Positions 17,176 to 26,468 of a stretch of 64,000 bases of DNA are shown here, one piece after another. Within the stretch, counting starts at the first letter, position 1, and every line of letters starts with the position of its first letter. A program made the translations under genes and the position numbers. The notes under the pieces were generated by a model. It did no database searches. It was not told the origin of the DNA and was given only the letters and a program-made list of their open reading frames with translations. This DNA is from Gammaproteobacteria bacterium (GTDB lineage: Bacteria; Pseudomonadota; Gammaproteobacteria; Pseudomonadales; Pseudohongiellaceae). The DNA lies in NCBI GenBank assembly GCA_030828385.1, contig JAURCS010000016.1, forward strand, positions 1 through 64,000, written 5' to 3'.

Positions 17176-18747
17176 TTAAACACTATGACGGAAATTGGAG
17201 GGTCGGACCCCGCATGCCAGCAATGTCAGCGCATAACTCAACGCACCGGCCACACACAGAATACTCAGGTTAGTAATTCGCGACAGGGTACTCGCATTAA
17301 TCCATAGCTCCAGGCTGCTGCCAGAGAGAAAGAAATTCAAAACCAGCACCATCACAACATTGGCAGCAAGCGCCTGAAACAGATAAATCACCCAGTGCAC
17401 CCGAAAGTGAAAAACCCCCGTTTTAACCAGACCCAACAGCAATAGCCCGGCATTAACAAATGCAGACAGTGAGGTGGCCAGCGCCAGCCCCACATGAGCC
17501 AAAGGTATGATTAGCATCAGGTTGAACACCATGTTGCTCACCATGGCGATCACCGCATAGCGCACCGGGGTAGAAGTATCCTGCCGGGAAAAGTAGGCCG
17601 TTGCCAGAACTTTAATACTCATAAAGCCCAACAGCCCCACAGCATAGGCCTTTAGACTCATAGCGGTTGGTGTCACCGATTCAGCCCCGAATGCCCCATG
17701 CTGGTAAATGGTGACAATCATCGGCTCTGCCAGCACGATCAGGGCCAGTGTGGCCGGCAATCCAAGCAGCAAAATGGTGCGCAAACTCCAGTCCAGGGTC
17801 TGGATAAATTGCTCTGTCTCCTGCGCCGCATGAATTCTGGATAGGGTTGGCAGAATCACTGTCGCGATGGCGATGGCAAAAATTCCCAGCGGCAATTCCA
17901 TAAGACGATCAGAGTAATACAGCCAGCTCACAGCGCCATCGCCCTGCAAGGCAGTGGCCAGAACAGTATCAAGCAGCAGGTTGATCTGGCCCACAGAGAC
18001 ACTGAACATGACCGGAATCATCAGGGCAATTACCTTGCTGACACCTTCATGCCTGGGCTTTAGTCTGGGCCTGGGAATGAGTTTCAGATGATTCAGAAAT
18101 GGCAGCTGAAACATCAACTGGATAAAACCGGCAATCAATACTCCCCAGGCCAATGCCACCACCGGTTCTGCCATCATCGGACTTAGCAGCAAGGCACAAC
18201 TGATCAGAGTAAGATTCAACAGGATCGGTGTCATTGCAGGCACGGCAAAGCGGCCATAGGAATTGAGAATCGAACCGGCAAATCCGGTCAGTGAAATAAG
18301 CAGGATATAGGGAAAGGTGATACGCAGCATTTTCACCAGCAAGGCAAATTTATCCGGAGTATCCAGGTAACCGAAAGCAAAAAGCCCTCCCAGCAAGGGC
18401 GCAGCAACAACACCTATCACGGTGACAATACACAAAATCAGCGACAACCGACCCGCCACGTGATCTACCAGTGCCTTGATGTCTGGAAAGGATCGGTTTT
18501 TACGGTATTCAGAAAGTACCGGTACAAAGGCCTGGGAAAATGCGCCTTCGGCAAACAGGCGCCGCAGGAAGTTGGGGATTCTAAAGGCGACAAAAAAGGC
18601 ATCAGCAGCGGGCCCATCCCCGAATACCGCGGCAAAAACGATCTCACGCACCAGCCCAAGTATTCGCGAAAAAAACGTCATCAGGGAAACCACCAGACTC
18701 GACTTCGCTACCCCGGTCTGTTTCGACCTGTCTTCAACTGCCTGCAC
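17176..18747 (-). CDS. murJ: Lipid II flippase MurJ
   Basis: MurJ is an inner-membrane MOP-superfamily protein with about 14 helices that flips lipid II for peptidoglycan synthesis. Diagnostic sequence includes SSLVVSLMTFFSRILGLVREIVFAAVFG, given here by its core SRILGLVRE, plus DAFFVAFRIPNFLRRLFAEGAF and YYSDRLMELPLGIFAIAI. The frame is open to 18876, but the first 43 residues of that version are Cys/Arg-rich, unlike MurJ, and would cover the rpsT promoter. The GTG at 18747, with GGAG eleven bases upstream, gives 523 residues, close to E. coli (511), and is chosen. rpsT is divergent and ribF is 80 bases downstream, the usual neighbours. Confidence 0.88.
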   Translation of the reverse strand: MQAVEDRSKQTGVAKSSLVVSLMTFFSRILGLVREIVFAAVFGDGPAADAFFVAFRIPNFLRRLFAEGAFSQAFVPVLSEYRKNRSFPDIKALVDHVAGRLSLILCIVTVIGVVAAPLLGGLFAFGYLDTPDKFALLVKMLRITFPYILLISLTGFAGSILNSYGRFAVPAMTPILLNLTLISCALLLSPMMAEPVVALAWGVLIAGFIQLMFQLPFLNHLKLIPRPRLKPRHEGVSKVIALMIPVMFSVSVGQINLLLDTVLATALQGDGAVSWLYYSDRLMELPLGIFAIAIATVILPTLSRIHAAQETEQFIQTLDWSLRTILLLGLPATLALIVLAEPMIVTIYQHGAFGAESVTPTAMSLKAYAVGLLGFMSIKVLATAYFSRQDTSTPVRYAVIAMVSNMVFNLMLIIPLAHVGLALATSLSAFVNAGLLLLGLVKTGVFHFRVHWVIYLFQALAANVVMVLVLNFFLSGSSLELWINASTLSRITNLSILCVAGALSYALTLLACGVRPSNFRHSV

Positions 18748-18824
18748 GCTGTGTATTTCTCCGGGTTCACACCTGAAACCGCATATTAACACAGCATTTG
18801 TTGTCCAATAGCATGGTCTGGGAG

Positions 18825-18853
18825 TTGACAAATACCCTTTAAAACTGCATGAT
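18825..18853 (+). promoter_or_regulatory. Likely sigma-70 promoter of rpsT
   Basis: TTGACA (18825-18830), a 17-base spacer and CATGAT (18848-18853) form a good -35/-10 pair. A GC-rich discriminator (tcgcgtc) follows, as is typical of stringently controlled ribosomal promoters. Transcription would start near 18860 and leave a leader of about 125 bases before rpsT. The promoter lies upstream of the chosen murJ start on the other strand. The assignment is by eye. Confidence 0.5.
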
Positions 18854-18983
18854 TCGCGTCTTTTTTCAGTAAGCAAAACTTGTGTTTAACGGATTCACCT
18901 CCGGGCAACAGCAAAATACTGATAATACGTAACCAATTCAAAGCTTAAAAAGCTACATAAAGACATAAAGAAAGGAGCCCCCT

Positions 18984-19250
18984 TTGGCAAACTCTCCACA
19001 GGCTCGTAAAAGGGCAAGACAGGCAGAAAACCGACGCAAGCACAATTCAAGTGCACGTTCCATGGTGCGTACCTATATCAAGAAGGTCACTGCAGCCATT
19101 GATAGCAAAGATTATGATCAGGCAACCACTGCCTATAATGCAGCCGTTCCCGTCATTGATCGACTTTCTGACAAGGGTATTATTCATGCCAACAAGGCTG
19201 CTCGTCATAAAAGTCGCCTGAACAGCGCTATCAAGGCACTTAAAGCCTGA
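18984..19250 (+). CDS. rpsT: 30S ribosomal protein S20 (UUG start)
   Basis: The 88-residue highly basic protein begins MANSPQARKRARQAENRRKHN, shown here only in part (ANSPQARKRARQ), the classic S20 start. It binds 16S rRNA early in 30S assembly. The start codon is TTG at 18984, preceded by AAAGGAG at 18971-18977 with a six-base spacer, and no ATG is available upstream in frame. E. coli rpsT also starts with UUG, where the weak codon takes part in autogenous control, so this may be conserved regulation. An intrinsic terminator follows at 19293. Confidence 0.97.
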   Translation: MANSPQARKRARQAENRRKHNSSARSMVRTYIKKVTAAIDSKDYDQATTAYNAAVPVIDRLSDKGIIHANKAARHKSRLNSAIKALKA

Positions 19251-19292
19251 TTCAAGCCTGTTTGGCTTGTTAAGCCAATGATTTTATTGAGA

Positions 19293-19314
19293 AACCGGCA
19301 ATAGCCGGTTTTTT
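19293..19314 (+). terminator. Intrinsic terminator after rpsT
   Basis: AACCGGC (19293-19299), loop AATA, GCCGGTT (19304-19310), then a run of T (19309-19314). It is a perfect 7-bp GC-rich stem 42 bases after the rpsT stop. Confidence 0.88.
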
Positions 19315-19424
19315 AATACCTGCTGAATAAGCACCCAAAAAATATGCAAAGGGATCAAGCCATCAGTTATAATCAGCCCGTCTGATTGTACAAGTCAGTC
19401 ATAAACAGTTTGGGGGAAGTATCA

Positions 19425-19820
19425 ATGAAGTTAATCAAGATTTTTAGTCTGTGTGCCAGTTTGATGCTGGTGCCTTCTGCATTCGCACACCACTCGTTTC
19501 AAGCCACTTATGACATGGATTCCATGATCGAGATTAAAGGCAAACTGGTGCAGATGAATTTTCGTAACCCCCATGCCTCGGTAATGGTTTTGGCACCGGA
19601 TGAAGATGGTAATGAGCAACGCTGGGGTGTTGAATGGGGTGGTGCCACACTGCTGATGCGACAGGGACTGACCAGGACTTCTTTCAAACCGGGTGATGAA
19701 GTCATCATTACCGGACAACCCTCAAGAGACCGAAGCGATTACCGCATGCGCATGGAAAGCATTCTGCGCCCGTCAGACGGTTTTGGCTGGGGCTTCTCTG
19801 AAGATCAAACCTTCGATTAA
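19425..19820 (+). CDS. DUF6152 family exported protein
   Basis: The protein has 131 residues from the ATG at 19425. MKLIKIFSLCASLMLVPSAFA is a clear Sec signal peptide with an AFA|HH cleavage site. The mature protein starts HHSFQATYDMD and continues with the family's IEIKGKLVQMNFRNPHASV, WGVEWGGATLLMRQGLT and GDEVIITGQPSRDRSDYRMRM elements, the pattern of DUF6152, a small OB-like periplasmic fold of unknown function. The frame opens at 19386, but that version puts 13 odd residues before the signal peptide. GGGGGAAG at 19411-19418 supports the chosen start. It faces a module of three minus-strand secreted-protein genes; DUF6152 proteins are often near such proteins. Confidence 0.85.
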   Translation: MKLIKIFSLCASLMLVPSAFAHHSFQATYDMDSMIEIKGKLVQMNFRNPHASVMVLAPDEDGNEQRWGVEWGGATLLMRQGLTRTSFKPGDEVIITGQPSRDRSDYRMRMESILRPSDGFGWGFSEDQTFD

Positions 19821-19848
19821 TAATTTGGTGGCTACTGGCCACTGAAAT

Positions 19849-19876
19849 AAAAAAGGCCGCTTATGCGGCCTTTTTT
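19849..19876 (+). terminator. Intrinsic terminator after the DUF6152 gene
   Basis: AAAAAAGGCCGC, loop TTAT, GCGGCCTTTTTT: a perfect GC-rich stem flanked by A and T runs, 28 bases after the stop codon. The symmetric A/T tracts would allow it to work in both directions. Confidence 0.9.
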
Positions 19877-20073
19877 GTGTTTGCATCCTGCTTTTGTTCT
19901 GAACTAGGCCCACGCAGTTCGCCTGATAAAGCTCAAATTTTAGTAGCGTCATGAGCGAAGGCTAATCGAGGCAAAAATGTGCGCAGGGAGGCAGTGTGCA
20001 CCTGACACATGACCGACTGAGCACAGTTTTAACGAAGAGTAGCCGAGCGTAATAGCTACTGCAGATCACATCC

Positions 20074-20823
20074 TTACTTAACTACACACTCAGAAGGATT
20101 CCATTTGGAATCATCAGCCTCTCTCTTGAAATTGGCACTGGTAGTAAACAACTGGGTCAGATGCTCAGGATCCTCAAGCACCGAGATCACAGTCAGATAC
20201 TCTGTCCCATCGCCACCTACCAATAATTCAAAATATTCTCTCAGTTGGGCCTGTGTGCCATAAGGCACGCCATTGCGACGCAGGTATCCCGGTGACATCT
20301 CAGTGGTCACTGCATTGATACTGCCACCAGTCACAGCGCCTCCAAAACCACCTTCCCTTTCAATCTGCCAGCTGGCGCGGGTGACACCCTGAAGGGTACC
20401 GGTACCTTCATTATCCTGTGCTGGTCCAAACTTGAGTAGCCGCGTCTGCATGCCGGCATCGGTATCAATCTGCAGGACATTATCGCTTGCCCAGTGAATA
20501 TTCAGGCGGGTAGGAATTCGCATCAAACCACCAGCACCATAGGCCTTACAGGCGTTGCCTGAGGCCAGATCAACATCAGGGTCCCAGGCATCGGCAATTT
20601 CCCTCCCCCTGGGCGTCAGGCCTATACCCTCGTAGTCGCCAGCTGGCGCGACAACCATTCTGAAGCGCCAATCCTCAGTCACCAGCGATACCCAGTTACC
20701 TGTAATATCAATGGCCGCCATTTCCTGAGCAGATTGCTGCTGTCGGCCTGGCTGCGCTGATGCATCCAATGCAGATAGCAGAAGAAGAGTCGACAAAATT
20801 ACTTTGATCATGCTTTTTTTCAT
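20074..20823 (-). CDS. Exported protein of unknown function (LRRNGV family, copy A)
   Basis: The 249-residue protein has a Sec signal peptide (ILSTLLLLSALDASA, cleavage near residue 23). I do not recognise a named domain. The mature part starts with a lipocalin-like ITGNWVSLVTEDWRFRM strand and contains LMRIPTRLNIHWASDNVLQIDTD. It also has YLRRNGVPYGTQAQLREYF followed by a TVISVLEDPEHL strand. The LRRNGV-x-REYF block and the strand after it recur in the protein encoded at 21817-22686, so the two are distant paralogues. It is the last of three genes with 10-base and 2-base gaps, probably one operon with the exported MBL-fold enzyme. Periplasmic location is inferred. Confidence 0.75.
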   Translation of the reverse strand: MKKSMIKVILSTLLLLSALDASAQPGRQQQSAQEMAAIDITGNWVSLVTEDWRFRMVVAPAGDYEGIGLTPRGREIADAWDPDVDLASGNACKAYGAGGLMRIPTRLNIHWASDNVLQIDTDAGMQTRLLKFGPAQDNEGTGTLQGVTRASWQIEREGGFGGAVTGGSINAVTTEMSPGYLRRNGVPYGTQAQLREYFELLVGGDGTEYLTVISVLEDPEHLTQLFTTSANFKREADDSKWNPSECVVK

Positions 20824-20833
20824 ATGCCGTTCC

Positions 20834-21814
20834 TTAATCTTCCAGTGTCATGTAGGCTGCAGTAACAAAATTTTCCGTTGAGAAAATCCCCTGCCCGGCC
20901 CAACGTGGATCGTAGTCTCTGGTGGGTCTGGCTGCGAGAACTTCTTCCAGACTCATGCCACGCTGTTTCATATCAAGGATGCGATCCCTGATAATTGTCA
21001 GCATTTCGCGCCAGTTAATGACATCTCCAATATCACTCAGTCTGCCATGGCCAGGAATGACCAGAGTGCCACCGTCCTGACCATACTCGGGAATGATGAG
21101 ATCAATAATTGAATTGGCCGCATCAATAAAGCCCTGCAAAGTGCCACCGGAAGACATATCAATAAAAGGATAAAAACTGGTGATATAGGCATCCCCAGTG
21201 GTTATCACGTCGGATTTTCGAAAAAAAATAATACTGTCACCATTGGTGTGGGCATTGGGTTGATGAATAATCCGCACCCCTTCGCCATTGAAGTAGAGAT
21301 CTTTTTTCTCGGCAAAGTATGTCATGGTGGGCCACATCTCTGTGCTCATGTTGTCGTCACCCGCCATATTCAACAGCACATTTTCATGGGCAAAAATGGT
21401 TGCGCCTTCTCCGGCATTGGACAGGGACGCGCCAACATTACCGCCACTGGGGGTAAATCCCGCCGCCTTTAATTCGGCATTACCGCCTACATGATCACCA
21501 TGATGGTGGGTATTGATGATGTAACGCAGTGGTTTATCAGTCAGCGCCCTGATTGCTGCCAGGTTTTTATCAGACAACTCGGCATACTGGGTATCAATGA
21601 TCAGGATGCCGTCTTCACCAGTCTGGACAGTGATATTGCCACCGGCACCCACCAGCATATAAATATTGTCACGTACTTTAAGGGTCTGGATTTCTACCGC
21701 ATCAAAGTCAGTTTGTGCCTGTGCTGTTGATACAACAGGCGTTTGCGAAAGCATGATGGAACTTACCAAAGTCAGGACCATGGCAAACAGTTTGTGTAGC
21801 GTGATGTTCTTCAT
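20834..21814 (-). CDS. Exported metallo-beta-lactamase-fold hydrolase
   Basis: The 326-residue protein has a signal peptide (about 1-33, ending STAQAQ). The MBL-fold zinc signature is THHHGDHVGGN. Further ligand regions include HTNGDSIIFF with the metal-bridging DVITTGDAYI, and VIPGHGRLSD. Zinc-ligand spacing resembles SoxH/PNG-type MBL hydrolases and subclass B enzymes, but there is no clear reason to call it a true beta-lactamase. It lies between two paralogous exported proteins of unknown function, 10 bases from copy A and 2 bases from copy B, so its substrate is probably tied to theirs. Confidence 0.88.
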   Translation of the reverse strand: MKNITLHKLFAMVLTLVSSIMLSQTPVVSTAQAQTDFDAVEIQTLKVRDNIYMLVGAGGNITVQTGEDGILIIDTQYAELSDKNLAAIRALTDKPLRYIINTHHHGDHVGGNAELKAAGFTPSGGNVGASLSNAGEGATIFAHENVLLNMAGDDNMSTEMWPTMTYFAEKKDLYFNGEGVRIIHQPNAHTNGDSIIFFRKSDVITTGDAYITSFYPFIDMSSGGTLQGFIDAANSIIDLIIPEYGQDGGTLVIPGHGRLSDIGDVINWREMLTIIRDRILDMKQRGMSLEEVLAARPTRDYDPRWAGQGIFSTENFVTAAYMTLED

Positions 21815-21816
21815 AA

Positions 21817-22686
21817 TTACTCCTGCCCTGCTCGTAATTCACTGGGTTTTGGCAGCTCCTGCAAACGCTCGATATATTCCGGATACATGGTGTTGGCTCC
21901 ACCCATGGCGGCTTCCACAGGAATATCATGGCGCTCGGAATAAATCAGCAAATCAGGATTGGTTCCCGGCAGGTGATGGGGAATATAGCCAGGCTCCCTG
22001 ACCATTTCGATCACCGGGTCACAGGGATAATTGCCCACCTGACTGTCGATGGAATAAATATAATCACGGTTCCTGATGAAAGGTTCATCCAGGTAAACAG
22101 GATCATCAATAATCACAGTCCAGGTCAGAATGTCGTCATGTCGAATAAAATATTCGGTCACGGTGGCCTGGTCACTGCGGGCAACCCCGTTGCGGCGCAG
22201 CCAGCCTTCCTTGAGATGAGTGGTTTTAACTTTCAACTGATGAGCTACCCATTCGCCGGTAGAGTAGCCCATGGCGGTATGTTGAGCATACTCAGGCGGG
22301 TGCTCGCGACCATCCATCCAGATAGTACGGCGGGTTTGCCAGGCAAAATGTTGTATGCGTATGGCAATTAACTGTTCAGTGATGGGCTCTCGTTCTTCCC
22401 AAATACGGATATTGGCAAAACTGCTGGCATAATCAGAAGGATGCACACGACACTGGTATTCAGGCAGGGCTATAAGGGAAGCGCTCCAGCTTTGCGCGCG
22501 CAATCTGTCAGCATCGTTGAGAGGAAGTCCGGCATAATCACCAAGCTCAGGCCCCGGTAAGCGGTCAGGAAAATCCTCGCTGTAATTACCGACCCAAACG
22601 CCAGAAAAGTTTTTTTCTGCCAGCGCAGAAAAGCTGGCAATGGAAAATACAAACAATAGTGAAACACGGCAACAGATTTTGCCCAT
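21817..22686 (-). CDS. Exported protein of unknown function (LRRNGV family, copy B)
   Basis: The 289-residue protein has a Sec signal peptide (LLFVFSIASFSALA|EK, about 23 residues). The mature protein begins NFSGVWVGNYSEDFPDR and contains GLPLNDADRLRAQSW, a PEYQCRVHP segment, RRTIWMDGREHP, WLRRNGVARSDQATVTEYF and WTVIIDDPVYLDEP. Two cysteines (in YQCRVHP and YPCDP) could form a disulfide. The WLRRNGV...EYF block is shared with copy A. It is the first gene of the three-gene unit and lies 2 bases before the MBL-fold gene. No biochemical function is known to me; the layout suggests a secreted or periplasmic module. Confidence 0.75.
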   Translation of the reverse strand: MGKICCRVSLLFVFSIASFSALAEKNFSGVWVGNYSEDFPDRLPGPELGDYAGLPLNDADRLRAQSWSASLIALPEYQCRVHPSDYASSFANIRIWEEREPITEQLIAIRIQHFAWQTRRTIWMDGREHPPEYAQHTAMGYSTGEWVAHQLKVKTTHLKEGWLRRNGVARSDQATVTEYFIRHDDILTWTVIIDDPVYLDEPFIRNRDYIYSIDSQVGNYPCDPVIEMVREPGYIPHHLPGTNPDLLIYSERHDIPVEAAMGGANTMYPEYIERLQELPKPSELRAGQE

Positions 22687-22907
22687 GAAGTCCCCCTGAC
22701 CGGTGAAAATACTAACTCTGTTTTATGGAAATTATTCTAATGTAAAACCCCGCTAACATAGCGATGGGGGCCAATTCTGTCAAATAGAATGAAGGGGTTA
22801 GGTTACGGCTCAATCCAGTAAAATCTTGTGGTAAGAGAAGAAATAAGCGGAGGGGCTTTTCAATAAGCCGATATCGGTCTGAAAGAGTTAGGAATACCGC
22901 TAATTAG

Positions 22908-24032
22908 CTAAAGCAGAACCAGGTTATCCCTGTGGATTATTTCGTGATCACCTTCATAGCCCAATAAAGAAAAAATTTCTTCACTGGAATGACCAATGAT
23001 ACTGGCCGCTTCGTTGGCATTGTAATTCACCAGGCCACGGGCAACGGGATTACCCTTTTCATCGACACAGCTAACCACCTCACCACGCTGAAAGTTTCCT
23101 GAGCTGGAGGTGATTCCTACTGGCAGCAGACTCTTGCCTGATTCCTTTAATACTCTTACTGCGCCGGCATCGAGGGTGAAGACACCTTTCACTTTAAGGT
23201 GACTGGCAAGCCATTGCTTGCGCGCCGCCAATGGCTCGCTTTCAGGCAGCAGCAGCGTGCCCACTTCAGCCCCCTCACGCAGCATTGCAAGAATCTCAGG
23301 CTTCCTGCCGTTAACGATACAGGTAGCTGTACCCGATCTGGCAGCCAGTCGTGCTGCCTTCACCTTGGTCAGCATTCCACCACGTCCAAGATCACCATGA
23401 CCGGTGCCAGCGAAATCAAACAGCTCATCATTATTACTCTGCGCCTGGCTCACCAATTTGGCCCCTGGATTATTTCGCGGATCAGATTCATAGAGTCCAT
23501 CCTGGTCCGTAAGTATGACCATGGCATCGGCATTGATCAGGTTGGCCACCAGTCCCGCGAGCGTATCGTTATCGCCAAAACAAATCTCATCAGTTACAAC
23601 CGTATCATTCTCATTCACCACCGGTATCACGCCAAGATTAAGCAAGGTCATCAAGGTTGTGCGAGCATTTAAATAACGTTTTCTATTGGACAGGTCATCA
23701 TGGGTAAGAAGAATCTGGGCGGTATGCAGGTCGAATTTCTTGAATTCGGTTTCGTAGGCCTGGATCAGCCCCATCTGGCCAACAGCGGCAGCAGCCTGCT
23801 GTTCATGGATGGCAGTGGGTCTGCCTTTTAGTCCCAAGCGCAACACCCCTTCTGCCACAGCACCGGAAGAAACGAGCACCACTGAAAGACCGGCATCATG
23901 AAAGGCAGCAATCTGTTTTACCCAGCTTGCCATACTTTCCCGGTTCAGCCCTTTCCCGTCATCGGTGAGCAGGGAGCTGCCGATTTTAACGACCCAGGTT
24001 TTGGCTGCTGTCAGTGTCTGTCTGTTACTCAC
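22908..24032 (-). CDS. proB: Glutamate 5-kinase with PUA domain
   Basis: The 374-residue enzyme phosphorylates glutamate in the first step of proline synthesis. The amino-acid kinase domain shows [23 protein letters not shown], the PVVNENDTV motif and [16 protein letters not shown]-terminal PUA domain (about 280-374) begins [13 protein letters not shown]. It starts with GTG at 24032, two bases after the obgE stop, with AAGGGA just upstream, so the two are translationally linked. proA is not in the window. Confidence 0.95.
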   Translation of the reverse strand: MSNRQTLTAAKTWVVKIGSSLLTDDGKGLNRESMASWVKQIAAFHDAGLSVVLVSSGAVAEGVLRLGLKGRPTAIHEQQAAAAVGQMGLIQAYETEFKKFDLHTAQILLTHDDLSNRKRYLNARTTLMTLLNLGVIPVVNENDTVVTDEICFGDNDTLAGLVANLINADAMVILTDQDGLYESDPRNNPGAKLVSQAQSNNDELFDFAGTGHGDLGRGGMLTKVKAARLAARSGTATCIVNGRKPEILAMLREGAEVGTLLLPESEPLAARKQWLASHLKVKGVFTLDAGAVRVLKESGKSLLPVGITSSSGNFQRGEVVSCVDEKGNPVARGLVNYNANEAASIIGHSSEEIFSLLGYEGDHEIIHRDNLVLL

Positions 24033-24034
24033 CT

Positions 24035-25297
<1,263 letters not shown>

Positions 25298-25317
25298 CTA
25301 ACTTAGCCTGCTAGCTA

Positions 25318-25581
25318 TCAGGCTGTCGCTGTCTCAATACTGACAAAACGACGGTTTTTGGGGCCCTTGACCTCAAATCTCACCACGCCATCAGCTTTTG
25401 CAAACAGGGTGTGATCTTTACCACAGCCCATGTTGGTGCCAGGGTGAAAGTGAGTGCCGCGCTGACGCACAATTATATTACCAGCAAGAACCTGCTCACC
25501 ACCAAAACGCTTGACGCCAAGTCGCTTCGAATTGGAATCTCTACCGTTATTAGTACTACCGCCTGCTTTCTTATGAGCCAT
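25318..25581 (-). CDS. rpmA: 50S ribosomal protein L27
   Basis: The 87-residue basic protein begins [21 protein letters not shown] and carries [20 protein letters not shown] and [10 protein letters not shown]. Its N-terminus reaches the peptidyl-transferase centre in the 50S subunit. It begins directly with the mature MAHKKAGG sequence, without the cleavable N-terminal extension seen in Firmicutes. It is 77 bases downstream of rplU and is followed by the terminator at 25261-25291. Confidence 0.98.
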   Translation of the reverse strand: MAHKKAGGSTNNGRDSNSKRLGVKRFGGEQVLAGNIIVRQRGTHFHPGTNMGCGKDHTLFAKADGVVRFEVKGPKNRRFVSIETATA

Positions 25582-25658
25582 GATGCACTCCTGTTTTATA
25601 ACTTCAATTGTATCTGTAGTTCATTAATAAGCTGAATTCAGCTTCGTGTATTACCGAA

Positions 25659-26075
25659 TCAATCTTTCTTTTCAGCCTTTGCTTTTGCCTTTGGGGCTGC
25701 TGCCTTTTTAGGAGCTGCTTCTTTCTTCGGAGCTGCTTCCTTCTTTGGCGCTGCCTTGGCTTTCTCACCTGAAGAAATTCCTGTGATTTTCACTTCAGTA
25801 AACCACTGGCGGTGTCCCATCTGCTTTTTGTGATGCTTACGACGTTGGAACTTGATGATAGTGACCTTATCACCGCGACCATGACTGATAACTTCAGCAG
25901 TGACATTACCTTCAACATAGGGTGTACCAATTTTTACATCAGCACCTTCACCTACCATCAGGACCTTATCAAAATTTACCGTATCACCAGTACTGGCTTC
26001 GATCTTTTCAAGCTTCAGCACTTCACCTTCTGAAACCCGGTGCTGCTTGCCGCCACTTTCAATTACCGCGTACAT
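25659..26075 (-). CDS. rplU: 50S ribosomal protein L21 with Ala/Lys/Pro-rich tail
   Basis: The 138-residue protein consists of the normal L21 fold ([14 protein letters not shown] to [11 protein letters not shown], about 103 residues) and a 35-residue tail built of AAPKKE repeats that ends in a Lys-rich stretch. L21 binds 23S rRNA and L20. The frame can be extended to a TTG at 26087, but the ATG at 26075 begins at the universal MYAVIE sequence and has GGAG at the right distance. The tail repeats are also visible as near-repeats in the DNA, suggesting slippage growth. Confidence 0.96.
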   Translation of the reverse strand: MYAVIESGGKQHRVSEGEVLKLEKIEASTGDTVNFDKVLMVGEGADVKIGTPYVEGNVTAEVISHGRGDKVTIIKFQRRKHHKKQMGHRQWFTEVKITGISSGEKAKAAPKKEAAPKKEAAPKKAAAPKAKAKAEKKD

Positions 26076-26468
26076 ATTTTGCTCCAATAGCGTTATTGCT
26101 ATTCAGATATTGTTCTTTGAACCTAAATTAACTGACCTGGCTCTATAAAGCCGATTATCTTTTAATCCAGACTACGCCACTTAAGCATCTTACCAACACC
26201 GCTAATGTGTTCCAGCAAACTGATACCAAACTATTACCGTCTGGAACACGGTGTTAATATTATGCGCAAATGCAGTCAGGCTTTGGGCCGGTCATTACGA
26301 GGGCGGGAATTGTACGGGAACAACCCTGCTTTCGCAACAAAATCAGGGGATTTTTTAGCATTACCGGCATCTCCCTTGCCGGAATCAGCATTGGGCCTGA
26401 AAAGCCCGTAATCCTTGACTTTAACCATCCCCAAAACTAGCATGCGAAACTCTTTTTCAGAGCAGACT
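26076..26468. other. Divergent intergenic region between rplU and ispB
   Basis: The 393 bases between the two chosen start codons must hold the promoters of both rplU-rpmA and ispB. No convincing -35/-10 pair could be chosen by eye. Structure is present: the large inverted repeat at 26196-26255, and a smaller CCGGCA/TGCCGG hairpin at 26364-26382. Short frames here look like chance. Confidence 0.5.
26196..26255. repeat. Large interrupted inverted repeat in the rplU/ispB intergenic region
   Basis: AACACC (26196-26201), a six-base bulge, then GTGTTCCAG (26208-26216) face CTGGAACAC (26241-26249) and GGTGTT (26250-26255) across a 24-base loop. The result is 15 perfect pairs with one bulge. Strand is undetermined: it would lie in the leader of either the rplU transcript or the ispB transcript. 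Confidence 0.6.

Noticed and set aside
18748-18876. Longer MurJ N-terminus up to 18876
   Set aside because: The extra 43 residues are Cys/Arg-rich, unlike MurJ, and would cover a good rpsT promoter.
20834-21814. Calling the exported MBL-fold protein a class B beta-lactamase
   Set aside because: The zinc motif is shared by many hydrolases. Context with two unknown secreted proteins gives no support for antibiotic hydrolysis.
25659-25770. Repeats in the rplU 3' end considered as a CRISPR or satellite
   Set aside because: They are 18-base codon-level repeats encoding AAPKKE in frame with L21; no spacers.
26364-26382. CCGGCA/TGCCGG hairpin upstream of ispB as a terminator
   Set aside because: Only six pairs, and no T-run follows on either strand.
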